The notes under the pieces were generated by a model. It saw nothing but the letters and a program-made list of their open reading frames with translations, searched no databases and was not told where the DNA came from. A stretch of DNA of 64,000 nucleotides from Pisolithus tinctorius (Eukaryota; Basidiomycota; Agaricomycetes; Boletales; Pisolithaceae). This document shows positions 1-12,599 of this stretch, in pieces. The stretch spans positions 1,302,001 through 1,366,000 of the forward strand of contig JANFAH010000002.1 in NCBI GenBank assembly GCA_024663395.1, in the 5' to 3' direction. Numbering within the stretch: position 1 is the first letter of the stretch; each line of letters starts with the position of its first letter. The translations under genes and the position numbers were made by a program.

Positions 1-781
1 AGCGATCAACCTTTCCTACAACCCACTCTTGCAATGCATTAGTGTTGATGGTGCTGCCGAGAAGTTTGGACTACTTGACCTCTGAGCCACCCTTGTCAAT
101 TTTCTAAATTGTGAGAAGGTGTATGGACCAAGCTCTGTGCACACTATAAGTGGGCAACATCGGGGATCAAGCTCTTCAACCCTGCCTTTTACTGACCTGC
201 AGGTTTGGTACAAGATGCAGCTGCAGAACACAGCAATACACGATATCACGGACATCCTCCCTGCCCAGACTCTCTTCTGTTCTCCACCTTGCAAGACCTG
301 GACCCTTGGCTGCTATGATGCAGCTATCATCAACGTGGACCCCTGTTTCAAATGGCCAGAGAGTGGCCTGAAAGGTTCGTGGTCCACACTACTTTTCCAT
401 GTCACTCACAAGAGTATCTTAGGTCATGTTGTTGGCCAGCTCCATCTCCTGATGTGCCCTTTTGGCAAGAGGGGGGTAAGATGGTCATGGACAGACCATT
501 TTTTGGTCTACATACAATGTTTTGACATAGCAGCTGAAGATGTGACACACCTACATATCCTTAGGTGCGCAAAGAGAGCAAATGGCCAATGTCTTGGTGA
601 TGTCATCCTGCTCAGTCAGGTCCAGGCGTTTGCACATCTCATACCTCGCTTTGGGCAAACTGCAGATAATCGATTGATGGCATACAACTCCTTCGAGCAT
701 TCTTCCAAATTCTATCTCAACAAATACTTCGACAAAAATATGTACTTTGCCCTAAGTCGTTTGGACTCTCCTCCCATCTAG
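1..781 (+). pseudogene. Plavaka-type (DUF6830-like) CACTA transposase, C-terminal fragment
   Basis: One reading frame runs from base 2 to a TAG at 779-781 and is broken only by a TGA at 83-85. The C-terminal part carries an aspartate/glycine-rich stretch (PRFGQTADNRL) followed by a FYLNKYFDKNMYFAL-type ending. From memory of the family, that is how the C-terminal domain of basidiomycete Plavaka-type transposase proteins ends. Upstream, the pattern around 'SPPCKTW..G..DAAIINVD' fits the same region of these proteins. The gene is cut by the window edge, so the catalytic part is not visible. It is likely a dead transposon copy: the internal TGA sits where the frame would otherwise continue, and CGA to TGA would explain it. 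Family assignment is by recall of motifs, not by search. Confidence 0.55.
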
Positions 782-836
782 TCAACATACATGTTACCTT
801 ACCGTATACCAGAGTTTATTACATGTTAATGTTGAA

Positions 837-3334
837 ATGCATCAGTATTTTGAGTGGTGGCACCATTTTCGAATGTGTGACCCTACTTGTCAACAACCCT
901 CAGAAATGTCCAAAGACTCGAACAAAAACAGATATCGAACAATAGATGGTACCTACAAGCTGATCGGTTCTCTCCCCCCGCCCAAACATGGCTGCATGGT
1001 TCATGTTATGGACAAGTTCACTGCTTCAGAACTTGAGGGCACCATCATCCATGAACCACGGATACAAGTTAGCTCTCCTCAGAGCCTTGGTTATGTTACA
1101 AATATTATCTTCGAGTCCTTCAGAGATACATTCACCTCCATAGCTCCCAGGTCCCTGATTGTCCCTCTGAAAACAATTCCTGCATGTGTCCATAGCTATT
1201 CTGCCTCCTTCAATCAGGGTGGCTTGTCAGAGGACAGCCTGGACAGCCTATATGACAACAATAGAAAGCACTGGAACTGGGAGCTTCGTCCACCCCCAGG
1301 CTCTGATTCACCTCCCGAGCAACCTGGGCCACTTGCCTCAGAGCTGCTGGTAGAATTGGAAAAGCTCTGCTTTGAAAAGCAAGTTGCTCTGTTTCTCAAT
1401 GCTATTGGAACTGCTGCCAAATCCATGATGCCCAGTCTATCCAGCAAACCCCAGCATCAATGGATGGTGGACTGGAGCAGAACCAGCTTGTGAGGTTCTA
1501 CAGGTTATTCCCAAAAGCCCGACCTCATCCTTGTTGATAACACCCCAGTATCCCTTGATGAGATTACGTGGTTAAGTCCCAAAGTCATTGCCGAGTACTC
1601 AAAGGAGTCTTATCTAACCCTCGTCGACCAGCCCTGGAGGCACTATGTCCTTGGATTATCAATTACTGATAGCAAACTTCTTCAACTTCACTTTTATGAC
1701 CACTCTGGTGGTGCAATCTCACCCTCTATCAATATCCACACTGACACAGAAGTCTTCATATACATTGTATGTGCCATTGCGTTCAGCTCCTGCTCAACCC
1801 TTGGCTTCGATTTGACCATAGAGATATCCCCCCATCCTGCACACAGCCGCAAATGCACAGCACTTGCGATACCTCTCTCCCCTTTCCCCTCTCCTACAAT
1901 GCCTTCTCCTCACTTGGAGTCAGGCATCCTCCCCAGTGCAAACTCACTCCCGACTCCTGCATCACCCGAACACATCCCAGCAATCAGGAGGATCCAAGTA
2001 AACAAGACCTTCTATGAGGTGCTCGAAGTATTATTCTTGAGCACAGGCTTTCTAGGAAGGGGTACTGTTTGTTACCTCGCATGCTACAATGGGGAATACT
2101 ACATCATCAAGGATTATTGGGTGGAGGAGTCAGAGCAGAGGACAGCCCTGCACGAAGTCAACATGATGAAGCTGGTCCAGGACATCAACAGAGTTCCCAA
2201 GTTGCAACACTACTGGGTCATCGAGGTCGAGCCAGGCATTGTTGATAAAACTGAATGATATCATGATGAGAAGTGGTGATTGTGCATGAAGTCTCAGAGA
2301 ACTCACGTGCGATTGGCTATGAAGCCGTGTGCAAGGCCAATGGTAATGTTCAAGACAAAAAAGGAACTCGTTTCATGCATCTGAGATATTTTACGAAGTA
2401 CGTATCCTCTTCCACTTGTAAAATCAATACTAATTGCTTTAACAGTCCAACAGCAGGCTCTCAAGAGGGGTGTCCTCCATCGAGACTGTAGCATCAACAA
2501 TACGATGATCGAGGACTTCGCAAATGGGTCGTGCAGCTTTCTCCTCGACTGGGAATTTGCTGTACGGGTCATGTTACAGGGGGAATATGACTTGGGTGGC
2601 ACAGTAAGTACTACGCAAAACATTTTGGAACTTGAAGCTGATAGTATGCAAAGGGGACAGTCCCCTTCCTTTCAGTGAATATCCTTTGCCAACTCAAGGA
2701 AGCCATCACTAAAAGTGGAAAGACTAATGTCCCATCGATCCGGAAAAGCGCCTCTCTCACCTGCATATTCATCGATCACCCTACTACTATACACCATACA
2801 TTTGTGGATGATATCGAATCCCTGTTCTATGTTTTCATCTGGATCCTCATCCTTTATGATGGGCCACTTGGCCATGAGTGTCAAGATATCAGCCATGAAA
2901 AGACACTTCTTGGCTTGTGGAGTGAAAAGGCAGCTGAAGATCTCAAAATTGCCAGATGTGCCAAGTTCACATTCCTTAATGACCCGTCCGAATCGAGGCT
3001 GGATTCCAAGGTCTCACAATATTTTCAAGATCTAATCCCTCTGGCTAACAAGTGGCGTGTATTGCTTGGGTGGTCCCTGCTGAGCAGAACTGCAGTGCAG
3101 TTCTCTGACATTATCTCCCTCTTTGATCATTTCTTGGCCAGCATGCCATACGAGAAACCACCAGAGATGATGAATGCATTCCAGCAGATCATCGCCCAGC
3201 ACAAAGCGCTTAATTCAAGCATGCATCCGAGTCAGGAGAACAATATGGATGTTATGTCTTCTAAACGCCTTTGTGAAGAGGTAAGGAGCATGGATAACCC
3301 TCCTATACCCAATAAACACTTCAAAGGCGTGTAG
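837..3334 (+). pseudogene. FunK1-type fungal protein kinase, pseudogene with four in-frame TGA
   Basis: FunK1 kinases are an expanded, mostly uncharacterised protein kinase family of agaricomycetes. The frame starting at 837 continues to about 2397, interrupted by TGA at 1491-1493, 2256-2258, 2277-2279 and 2382-2384. Two introns (2398-2445 and 2604-2653) join it to the last exon, which ends at 3334, and phases are consistent. The kinase core is clear: catalytic loop HRDCSINN, then LLDWEFAV in place of DFG, then GTVPFLS, and a late HHTFVDDIESLFYVFIWIL motif typical of FunK1. The N-terminal half shows the usual FunK1 'PDLILVDN' region. All four stops are TGA, and CGA to TGA would restore an open frame. 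I therefore infer decay by CpG transition after the gene was last functional. It lies between transposase and DUF6532 remnants. Confidence 0.75.
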
Positions 3335-3548
3335 TCTTAGCATGAATTTTATGTTTAGTTCACATTCTGTACATTACATGTAAAGTGTTTCAATTCATTT
3401 GCAGTGGGTAACCATCTCAGCACGTCATTTCATTTTACGTCTTGCGATGAACCTGTCAATGTTTATATGGATTCACAAGATGTCATTTCATCGTGGTCCC
3501 CAGGCTTCCATCTTATACTGTTCTCTGCTTAACTGCTTGTACCTTCAG

Positions 3549-5525
3549 ATGTCCACCCAATCTGGAACAATCCCACCCAAAAAGAAGGATAGCAAAAAAG
3601 CCAAACGATGACCAGAGGCTGATGGAAGCACTCGACCCGCAAAAAACAAGCGTCTAGGAAGCCCACCCATCGATCTCGAAGAGTCTCAGTCTGTTGCCAC
3701 AGCGGGACTCCGTCGTAGCAGAAGGGCAGGGGTGGGTTCAGGTGGAAGGGCCGAGCAATTGGAGCAGATTGGTACTGCCCTTGAAGGCTGAGCTACACGG
3801 CTGCGAAAGTCGATGGATCTCCCCAACAATTCCGTTGTAAATCCTCTTGCACCTCTGCCCACTCGGCAGAAAAAGGGTGGGGGCCACAGTGCTGGCCAGA
3901 ATGCAAAACCGAAGGTCAGTTCTAGTTATTTGCAAATATCAAGCTAACTGCTTGCAAAGTCCAATGTCACCCCACCACCCTATGTGCCTCCCATTGTGAA
4001 TGGTCCTAGCCCAGCTGATATGCCTCTGGTGAGTGTCTTTTCATACTGATATACAATGTTCATTTCAGAATCCTGTCCCTCAGTCTTCAACAGCAGTAGC
4101 AACACCTGTCTTCCATCAGCATCCCACAGACTCCCATCGCTTTGGTTTCAGTCTTCCGGCTCAACAGCCAGGTCATATCGTGCCTCCCGGGATGGAACCT
4201 GACCTTCAAGTGCTCAATAATCCTTATATCACCACGATTTGGGGAGACCAACTTCCCAGCAATACATCTCATCTGCCAACACACCAGCCCAACTACCAGT
4301 CTCGGTTTATCCCCCACCAGCTGCCTGCTACTGTCCCCAACTCTTGTATTGACCCCTCCCTTGATAGCTTGCTCTCATCGAGACAAACTTTGGCAACCAC
4401 TGACATTCACCACAAGAGTTCAGAGAAGCTGTCATCAGAGGGCTCCTCAGAAGAGGAGTCAGAGTCCTCGAGTAATAACCCATGGGATGCAGAGGCTGGC
4501 AAGGTCTCTGGTGATGAGTCCGACAAAGATGAGGACGATGCATTTGGATGGGGTGCAACAAATCTTAGGCAATCAACTCATCCTGGTATGTGTCAGAGGT
4601 TATTATGGTATTGGCTCAACATTCTTTGTTAGGCTTCTCCAAAGAAACGACAACAAGCAATCCTATTCGCCACAATTCCTTACCCCCTGACCATGAGTTT
4701 CAGTACTCATGCAACAAGGATGACGATGTGGCTCTGCAAAGCTTACAATCCAAGGACAAGGCTCAGCCACAGGTATGAAAATTCCATTCCTGCTAGCTTT
4801 ATTTATTCAGATTGTTATTTTAGGGTTCCCAATGTGGCGCTGTTGTCGACGTTCTTGAATGCCACCATCGCACTAACGGCTGTCCTTCTGTTCCTGATCG
4901 TGATCATCTGACCCTTGCACACGACTCGGTCAACGAAGTATCTCAGCACACCAGAGCCCCTTGTAACTCCAAGAAAGCTAAGGATGAGGGCCCATTGCCT
5001 TCACAACTGAGATTTTACAAGGCAGTATGGAAGGACTGTCTTGAAGATGCTAAGCGAGAATGCAGGGCTGCACATGCACTTTCTAACCCGTTCCCATCAA
5101 AATCTCATGACCTCAACCTCTCCATAACAGAGGCGCTTGTCACTGTCGTCGTTGAGTGGAATCAACGCAGTGTGCAATTTGAAGATGGTGAGTAACAATA
5201 TTTTCACTTTATACGTGTCTCATTATCCTAACTTTATAGGTTACTGGCCTGACCACAAGCAAGATATGGTGTGCCTCATAAGTAGTCCCATCTTTTGGTT
5301 ACAGCTACTGACATACCACTGGTAGCTCCTTGGTGATATATCTACCTGGCATTCAGAATTGAAGTCAGTTATGCTGGCAACCATGCCATCCGCATTCAAC
5401 CTTATCCCTCCTTCTGATGTTGCACCATGGGTTCATGTACAATGGATAGAGACCGCTGCCACAAAGCTCCTTGACAACTTGCTTTTCCTGCAAGACAGTT
5501 TTGACGAGAATGTATGTTCATGCAG
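3549..5525 (+). pseudogene. DUF6532-type protein pseudogene, truncated by LTR-like element A
   Basis: I place the start at ATG 3549. Exons 3549-3914, 3960-4028, 4069-4585, 4633-4772, 4824-5187, 5240-5268 and 5326 to about 5525 join with consistent phase. Exon 1 has two in-frame TGA (3609-3611 and 3789-3791). The N-terminal part is low-complexity, rich in K, P, S and acidic residues, including a long E/D/S run near 4440-4550. The C-terminal part (LRFYKAVWKDCLEDAK, then GYWPDHKQDM, then LLDNLLFLQDSFDEN) resembles DUF6532, a domain of unknown function common in agaricomycete genomes. The domain is cut short at 5525 by the 1.85-kb element. Both stops fit CGA to TGA. Function is unknown. Confidence 0.6.
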
Positions 5526-7372
5526 TGTGAGTCAAAGTGTGGAAAGGTGGTGAAAACCAACCAAAACCAACACAAAAGACAAATGTAGAGCGAGTGGTGG
5601 TGTGCCTCCGTGGAACCTGGAGTGCAGAAACCTAAGAGGGGGAAACTTTGATGGCAGGTGCTCCTAGTGCAAGTTGATGACGAGTTACACAGGAGAAGAT
5701 GAATGAGTGATGATTGGATGGGGGATGCTGAACAGAGCGAAGGTGTTCAGCCAAAAGGTACTTCAAGTAATGGACTTCAAGTAAACGTGCTCCTTGCACA
5801 AGTCGATGACAAGTTATGCAGGAGTGGGAGGATGACTAAGCAAGACTTGCTGACTAAGTGTGGATGGAGCTTCAGATAATGAATGGTGGTAGATAGACTC
5901 TTCTGAATGAGCCTCAACTACCAAGTATATGAATGATGACAGATAGACCCCTTCGTGGAGCCTCAACTGTCGACAACGAGATAGGCACTGAACTGATTGC
6001 TGGACTGCTTCTGAATTGCTTCTTTTGTAGCTAAGTACATGGGGGTTTATATACTGTGGGGGGAGCACAGCTTGTGACAAACAAGGCACAAACACTTGGT
6101 AAGTAATGAGTAAGGACTGAGTAATCATGATGAGTAAGCGAGAAATGAAAAGTAAGCAAGCAAGGAGGATTGGTAAGTATTGGCAATGAACAAGTCAAGG
6201 ATAGTCAAAATATCACAGAATGAGTCAAATGGAGTCAGAAACTGAGTAAGCACACTGATATCACATTAGGGGGTGGCGATGCAAGTCAGATCTCGGCAGA
6301 GACATCTCTAGATCCAAAGATGGCATGACAGATGGACAGTGTTTCCAGATAGGGAACTATTAATTCCAGAATTGAAGGGCATGAGTCAGGCGTCAAAGGG
6401 GGCTAGTGCATTGGGGGTCTGTGGGGCAACAGGAGCATACACAATCGTGTCTCCCACCCTTCCATCCTCTCAGTGAAGTTAACAAAAACTTCATAAACGG
6501 GGCTCTGATGGAGGAGGAGGAGAAGGAGGGATATCTTCTGCTGGATCTTGCAGTAGGAAGGCAAGATGCATGTCATACTCGTCATGAATGCGATCAGGGA
6601 GGCTGGAGGACAGTAGACCATACTGCAGCTGTCGCAATGCGGGAAGAATGATGGACAAGATTGGAATAAAGATGGTGCAGGGAGCAGGGAGGAACAATCC
6701 ATATGCTTCATCAAGAGGGGAGACTGAAACGACCACATAAGACCTTTCTAACCGAGTGACAGACCTGAGGCGACCAAAGAACGTCCTTCTGGAAGTCATA
6801 CTGACAAGGAGAACATGCTGACCAAGCTGCATGGGATGGGATGGGGCTGACAATGATGGGATGAACCAGGGGGCTTCAGGACAGAAGCTAGTGGGAATGC
6901 CTGGCAGATATACATAGCCATTGTCTCTGGCAAATGAGACAAGCAAGATGACTGACGAAGAGGTGGCCATGATTGATGGACTTCATGAAATGAGCATCTG
7001 ATGGATGGAGTGCTGTAGAAACACTAGGGTGTGAGGATCCTCTCCAAATTTGGAAGGAAGAACCATGGGGCTGAGCACTTTAAGCGAGCATGCGAACTGA
7101 GTTGATATCTTTGGAAACAGTGGAGATATGACAAAAACCGGAATGCCATACACGGGTGCTAAAAACCTTTAATGCGCGCTTAACTCACTTCCTCTTTTCT
7201 CTTTAGCACTGATGACTCAATCTTGTGCAAAGGATGACCGTTCACGTCCGACAGTCTTTCTATGCATGAGGCCTTTAGTCTTCATCTGCATGCATGGGCA
7301 TTGTGTGCAACTCATCGACGAGTTAGGCAGAGTCAGCTGTAACCATGTCCACAACACCTTTGGTGTGTGACA
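5526..7372 (-). mobile_element. LTR-like element, copy A (1847 bp)
   Basis: This is one of four copies of the same repeat in the window (also 41225-43075, 46282-48120 and 48362-50179). Read on the minus strand it begins TGTCACACACC and ends GACTCACA, so it has the TG...CA ends of an LTR. In the same orientation an ORF is followed by a TATA-like TATATAAAC near plus-strand 6047-6055 and about 520 bases of tail. The flanking tetranucleotides are GCAG and CCAG (3 of 4 match), compatible with a weak 4-bp target duplication. No integrase, transposase or reverse transcriptase lies inside. I read it as a solo LTR of an unidentified element. A non-autonomous element with short imperfect ends is the alternative. 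Confidence 0.6.
6491..6970 (-). CDS. Conserved ORF of the LTR-like family (159 aa, unknown)
   Basis: The ORF starts MATSSS and ends in a proline/serine-rich tail (PPSPPPPSEP). Near-identical protein is encoded at the same place in copies B and C and in broken form in D, including the core TSRRTFFGRLRS and LERSYVVVSVSPLDEAYG. Conservation of the reading frame across divergent copies suggests it was once coding. I recognise no domain, signal peptide or clear membrane segment. In copy B the frame is stopped by TGA where this copy has CGA. In copy C it is shifted by a small deletion just before the same site. Copy A therefore has the most intact form. Function is unknown. It could be a regulatory or Gag-like accessory protein of the parent element, but that is speculation. 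Confidence 0.45.
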   Translation of the reverse strand: MATSSSVILLVSFARDNGYVYLPGIPTSFCPEAPWFIPSLSAPSHPMQLGQHVLLVSMTSRRTFFGRLRSVTRLERSYVVVSVSPLDEAYGLFLPAPCTIFIPILSIILPALRQLQYGLLSSSLPDRIHDEYDMHLAFLLQDPAEDIPPSPPPPSEPRL

Positions 7373-8681
7373 CCAGACCTTGATAGGCACAGTTATTGAG
7401 CATGCTGGTAGTCGAATACTCACCATTCATCTAGACTAGTACTATCCATTACTTTCCTGTACTTATCAAAAAATGCTGTATGTTATGTTTGTGTGTTGTT
7501 GCCTTCATGCATAGGAATGAAGTTAGATCTACCAAGTTCTCTACTACAGTGGGAATCTAGGTTGCTGTATTAGCTAGGTGTGTCTGTTCCCTTGTATGCT
7601 AGGTAGCTATTGGTCTTTGGATTGCTGGTATCACTGGTGTGGCTTACTCAGGTGCTATGAGTTGCTTGGATGCTGGCCACTACTTTGGGCAAGTCTGGTG
7701 TAGTCTACTCTGGCACTATGAGTTGCTAGGATGCTTGACATTGCTTTGGACTAATATGGAATTGTGCAAATACTATGGGCAGCTATGAGTTACTAACACA
7801 TTTTTGTGTTTTGCTGATGTGTGACACCTAAAAATATAATTGCAGCTGATCCCTCTGTCATGCATGACAATACAATTGTAGCCAATCCTGAATGATGCAT
7901 GACAACAATTACAGCTGATCCCTATATTATGGTGACAACTCCTAGGTCAGCTCAACCTCTGCTAGCCTGTGTCACACAACCAATTGTCAACCTCCACTGG
8001 CCATGTCACACAGCCTAACTAGGTATGTGGGCTCATTGAATGGATGCTCTTGTATCTTGAGTGGCAGCATGTCCCTGGGTGGAACCATGATGATTGGAAT
8101 TTAGGCAGTATCTCTAATAGGGGTCATTCCATTATTAGGATGTCTTCACTGACACCTTCCTTTCTTTCTACATTCTCAAACTCAATGCACTCCATCTTTT
8201 CGGGAGAACGGCACGAGTGCAACCGCCGCTCAACAGCACTGAAAACTAAAAAAAAACGTACGGTGGGCGCAATGATTAAGAAGCCTCGGCAAATTTGTAA
8301 CAAGTTGTGGATGTGGAGGGTATGGCGTTACAATTCCGTACAGGTATCACTGCAAAAAAAACTACGAGAACAGGTACAACAACGCACAACAAATAATCGC
8401 AGGTGGTCGATAGAAGCATGACGCGTGACGACGAGCTTGGTCGGCATCATATTTTAATTTTCTTGCGCAGCAAGGGGAGCGGAAGAATGATTGATACTTG
8501 CACAGCATGGGCGAAATGGAAGAACAATATATGCCGGAACTCAGCTTATGCGAAAACGGACTGGTGTTTCCGAATAACGGGGTGACACGGCAAGGGACAC
8601 AGTGACATGTGATACGAAGAGAACGGCGGAAGGCATAACAACCGTGGGTCGACAGCGAAAGTTTCCGTGTAAGATCGCACT
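7373..8681. other. Intergenic, no gene seen; imperfect 65-bp direct repeats
   Basis: No convincing ORF. At about 7650-7800 a phrase containing 'ctatgagttgct' recurs three times at roughly 65-base spacing, next to weakly repeated 'gcagctgatccct' and 'gcatgacaa' phrases at 7840-7930. The part after 8200 is the 3' side of the minus-strand gene that ends at 8682. A 125-codon ORF at 8044-8421 shows no recognisable protein pattern. Confidence 0.4.
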
Positions 8682-9662
8682 CTATGCGAAATTTGACCAG
8701 GAGATCATCGTATCTCTTGAAGGTTCTGCGCCACCCAGACCAAGCTTGAGTGCATCCACACTTGAGACGCGCATAGGCCGTTCGACGGTGAGGCCTTTCA
8801 TAGGTTTAACAAACACCCATGCAGGGACCAACCCTATATCTTGTTGGGTTCCTTCAGCGGTATCCGCATTCAATGCGTTAGAGTTCCTTCCGCGGAAGCC
8901 AATGATCGCGGATGTGATAGATGATCGGCGCGGACGAGAATTATCCCTGATGACGAGACACCAGCCGTCGTCGAAGGATTCAAAAATAGCGAGATATTCG
9001 CCCAATCGTGTTAAGGGGAGTTCGTCAGACAGGACAGGATCGAAGAGTTGACGGACAGGTCGGGCGTGTGGGGAGGCTGAGGCGGCACTGCCGGCGCTGA
9101 AAGAAGATGTGCGCGATTGCGCGAACGAAGGGTGAGCAATGGGTGAATGGGCAGAGTGAGTGGATACATGGCTAAGTCGGAAGTGGGCAGGGTTTAGAGG
9201 GGACATAGGCGCTTGTAGGGGGGGATCAAAGGTGGTGGTAGCTTGCGACTGTACGAAGGAAGCGGGAGTGGAAGTTTGGCTTGCAGGGTAGGCTTGCCGC
9301 ATGAGGACTCTGTCCGGGAGAACGACGGAGGCCGTCATGTTCTCCCTGCTGAAAGCGTTGGGTATCCTACTAATAGGCATTTAGTAAGATGATTGCGCAG
9401 ATAAGAAAATGGTTACAGGGACTAACCCTCGCGCAGTGGGGACGATGTCCCCAGCTTTCCTGATTCCCTTCACATGAAGGAATGCAGCACCGCGCTCGTC
9501 GTTTCGTTTTTCGCCCATTCGTTTCTTGTAGCAACGAACCAGCAACCATAGCGACAGCCCGGCGACGAGGAGTCCTACGAGTGTGAAGCCTGCAATGTAC
9601 AGTCCTTTGCTCATACCAACCGAAGAAGAGTTGTCGTCACGAGTGGCCAATATAGGGGACAT
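8682..9662 (-). CDS. Single-pass membrane protein with C-terminal SH3 domain
   Basis: Two exons: 9427-9662 (start ATG 9662) and 8682-9369, with a 57-base intron (9370-9426; GTTAGT...TTAG, branch-like CTAAAT). Together they encode 307 residues. Near residue 20 is one hydrophobic segment (GLYIAGFTLVGLLVAGLSLWLL) followed by a basic stop-transfer stretch (CYKKRMGEKR). A serine/proline-rich linker follows. The C-terminal ~120 residues begin RQLFDPVLSDELPLTRLGEY and contain FDDGWCLV and GLVPAWVFV. This is the ALYDY/WW/P-type layout of an SH3 domain. The last residues, ISWSNFA, recur in basidiomycete homologues that I recall. A longer frame upstream of the ATG lacks a start codon. Fus1-like topology suggests a plasma-membrane scaffold, but partner and role are not known. 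Confidence 0.75.
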
Positions 9663-10797
9663 TGTAGAGGGAAAGTCTACGATCCTGAACGAGCGAGTTG
9701 GCTTGGCTGTCGTCACGGACTTCTCAGAACCGAGGGATGGGTCTTGGAGTGTCAAAAAGGAGCGTCAATACCAGTGAAAGAGAGGTGAAAAAAAAAGGAA
9801 TGGAGGTATGCCTCAGTTGGATGATTTCGCCCACGACAAGAAGGTACGGAAATGGTGGGGTAGCAGTGATAAGAGGCAAACACGGACCAGCCCGTGCAAC
9901 TTGATTGACTGTGGAGCGCTATTGGCTCCGCTGAAACGAATACCCGGTCGACGAAAAAGCGCCTGCGAACGCATCAAACAAATGGCCGAAACTGTTACCA
10001 TGGCGTGAATTGGATGGAATTATCTTATCTTATCTCTTTGCTATGACCGGCCCTCACTAGTCGTACATACTTCAGCCAGGGGACGGGAGACCACTTACAT
10101 ACTTCAAAGACGAGGTACGACACACATCCACGATCGACATGTTGACAGCACACACGACGCGGAGGTCAACCGTCCTTCTCGAGTGTGTTCCTGGAAACAA
10201 CTCACGCCACACTCTGATGGAATATGACAACAGCCGGCCCACACAACGCTCAAGCACATGGCGTACACAACGGCGTACCGCCGCTGTTCTCTGCCCCGTG
10301 ATGTCGTGAATTTATTCCAGGCGAGAAGCAGAACGTATGTACACAGACCGGAACAACGGGCTGATTGGCCTGTGGCCATGTGGTCGGTCTCATAGTCCCC
10401 TAGCAACCCTCGTAATTAATTGGACAGCAGAAGAGGAACTTGCGAGACAAGGAACAAAAGAAGTGTTACGTGAGCCATTGTGGACATTCCTCTTCGCCGC
10501 GCAAGTGTTTCGTTTCCTTCTCGATAGCGCAAAGGAGCTCCCGTAGCGGAGCCCTGCGTATGGTCCACTGACGGAGGACGATCGACGGAGTGCAGGCATA
10601 AACTGGGTCGAAAGAGAATGATCGCTCCTAGGTAACACTTTCCGGGTGAAGCTGAGACCAAATCCATGTGTCATTCCAGGGAAGTGTTTGGCGCTGTTAA
10701 GAGTGAAAGCTTTTGCCAAACAGAGCCAAATCATCTCAAGTGTCGCAGTACTCATCAGCGGCGTTGGCAGGGCTCGTGAATCAATAAGGAGTCCATA
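9663..10797. other. Divergent intergenic region between SH3 protein gene and ARP3
   Basis: About 1.1 kb separates the starts of two divergent genes, so both promoters should lie here. I saw no clear TATA box and no convincing ORF. Short ORFs at 10104-10755 on the minus strand have no protein-like pattern. Confidence 0.4.
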
Positions 10798-12599
10798 ATG
10801 TCGTTACTTGCACCCATCATCTGCGACAATGGGACCGGATTCTCCAAAATCGGGTAACTATTACAACCTCTGCCATGATAGCACGACGACGTCTTGACAT
10901 CCTCTACTCAGCTTCGCAGGCAATTCCGATCCGTCCTTGTAAGTGCACCGTTCTTACCCCGGTCGCAGCCGATCTCAATTATCTTGTAACTATAACCATC
11001 CTTCGTTTCCTCGTGAAGTGTCTTCCCAACAGCGATCGCGACGCGCGGCGGACCCACTGCGCAGTCCGCACGCGGAGGCCCTCCCATCCCTGCTAAACCC
11101 GGCAACCTCGCCTCAAAGCGCGGTATTGAAGACCTTGACTTCTTTATCGGCGATGAGGCGCTCGCGAACTCCAAGACGCCCGGTTATGGCGTGCACTATC
11201 CGATTCGACACGGGATGATTGAGAATTGGGATCATATGGAGAGGTATTGGGAACAGACGATCTTCAAGTATCTGCGTGCTGAACCCGAGGATCACTATTT
11301 CCTCTTGGTTAGTCACCTTTATTTTTGAAGTGTATTGATGATGACGAGGTTTTGTCGTGTAACTGATAATCGGAACAGACCGAACCTCCCCTCAACCCAC
11401 CCGAGAACAGAGAACAGACCGCAGAGATATTCTTCGAGTCCTTTAACATCAAGGGTCTCTACATCGCCGTTCAAGCCGTACTTGCACTCGCCGCTTCATG
11501 GTCGTCGAATCGCGTAACGGACCGCACACTGACAGGCACGGTCATTGATTCTGGTGACGGTGTTACGCATGTTATACCCTGTGCGGAGGGCTACGTTATC
11601 GGGAGCGCGATAAAACATATCCCAATCGCCGGTCGCGATATCACGCAGTTCGTCCTCAATCTCATGCGAGAGCGGGGTGAAATGACAACTGTCCCACCTG
11701 AGGACCAATTGAAGGTCGCATCTAAAGTCAAGGAAGATTACAGCTATGTCTGCCAGGATATAGTGAAGGAGTTTAGGAAGTACGACGTGGAGCCGTACAA
11801 GTACTTTGAGAGGTATGATGGAGAATCCAGCGTGACGAGAAGGGTAAGCGTCCTTCTGCTCTCCCTTTTTGTGTTGGTGCACAGTTCATGTCGTCACAGA
11901 AATACGCTCTCGATATCGGCTACGAACGGTTCCTTGCACCGGAGATCTTCTTCAATCCCGAAATCTACTCGTCCGATTTCTTGACACCTCTACCGGAAAT
12001 TGTCGACGATGTCATCCAGTCTTCTCCCATAGACGTACGCCGTGGTCTGTACAAGGTAAGTCCAGAACGTGGCACCTTTGATACTCACTTACGTGTCTTG
12101 ATCAAATAGAACATCGTATTGTCCGGCGGATCCACCATGTTCCAACACTTTGGGCAACGTTTGAAACGGGATTTGAGGCAACTTGTAGATCGCCGGCTTG
12201 AGGCCAGTGTGATTTCCAGCCGCAGTACCCAAAAAGTCTGTGATGTAATGTCTCACCCACCTCCAGCCACATTCTGACCTGCCTATTTAGTCTTCAGGCG
12301 TAGAGGTCGAAGTGATCTCGCATAAGCGTCAGCGGTAAGGATCATTGTTATTTCATTCCTTTGGAATTACCGAGACTGAGCTTGAATGCAAGGTATGCTG
12401 TATGGTTCGGTGGTTCACTTTTGGCTTCGCTGGTGAGAGCCCTTGTTTTACTTCTGGTTTAAATAGCCGTGACCGTGACCCACTCATGCCATATATTGCT
12501 TAGCCTGAATTCTACAACTTCTGTCACACCAAAGCACAATACGATGAAATAGGACCCAGCATTTGTCGACGATACCATATCTTTGGCAGTGCGACCTAG
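10798..12599 (+). CDS. ARP3: Actin-related protein 3 (Arp2/3 complex)
   Basis: Nine exons: 10798-10853, 10912-10938, 11019-11307, 11379-11843, 11900-12055, 12110-12244, 12291-12334, 12393-12432 and 12504-12599. They splice in phase to 435 residues, the usual size for Arp3. The N terminus has the actin-fold phosphate loop ([10 protein letters not shown]). Later come [40 protein letters not shown] and [12 protein letters not shown], all diagnostic of Arp3, and the protein ends [15 protein letters not shown]. Arp3 with Arp2 forms the actin-like nucleus of the Arp2/3 complex, which starts branched actin filaments at endocytic patches. Exon 2 is only 27 bases, and all nine exons are needed to keep the frame. 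No damage was found; this looks like a working single-copy housekeeping gene. Confidence 0.96.

Noticed and set aside
8044..8421. 125-codon plus-strand ORF
   Set aside because: Crosses a compositional change near 8240 and shows no conserved pattern.
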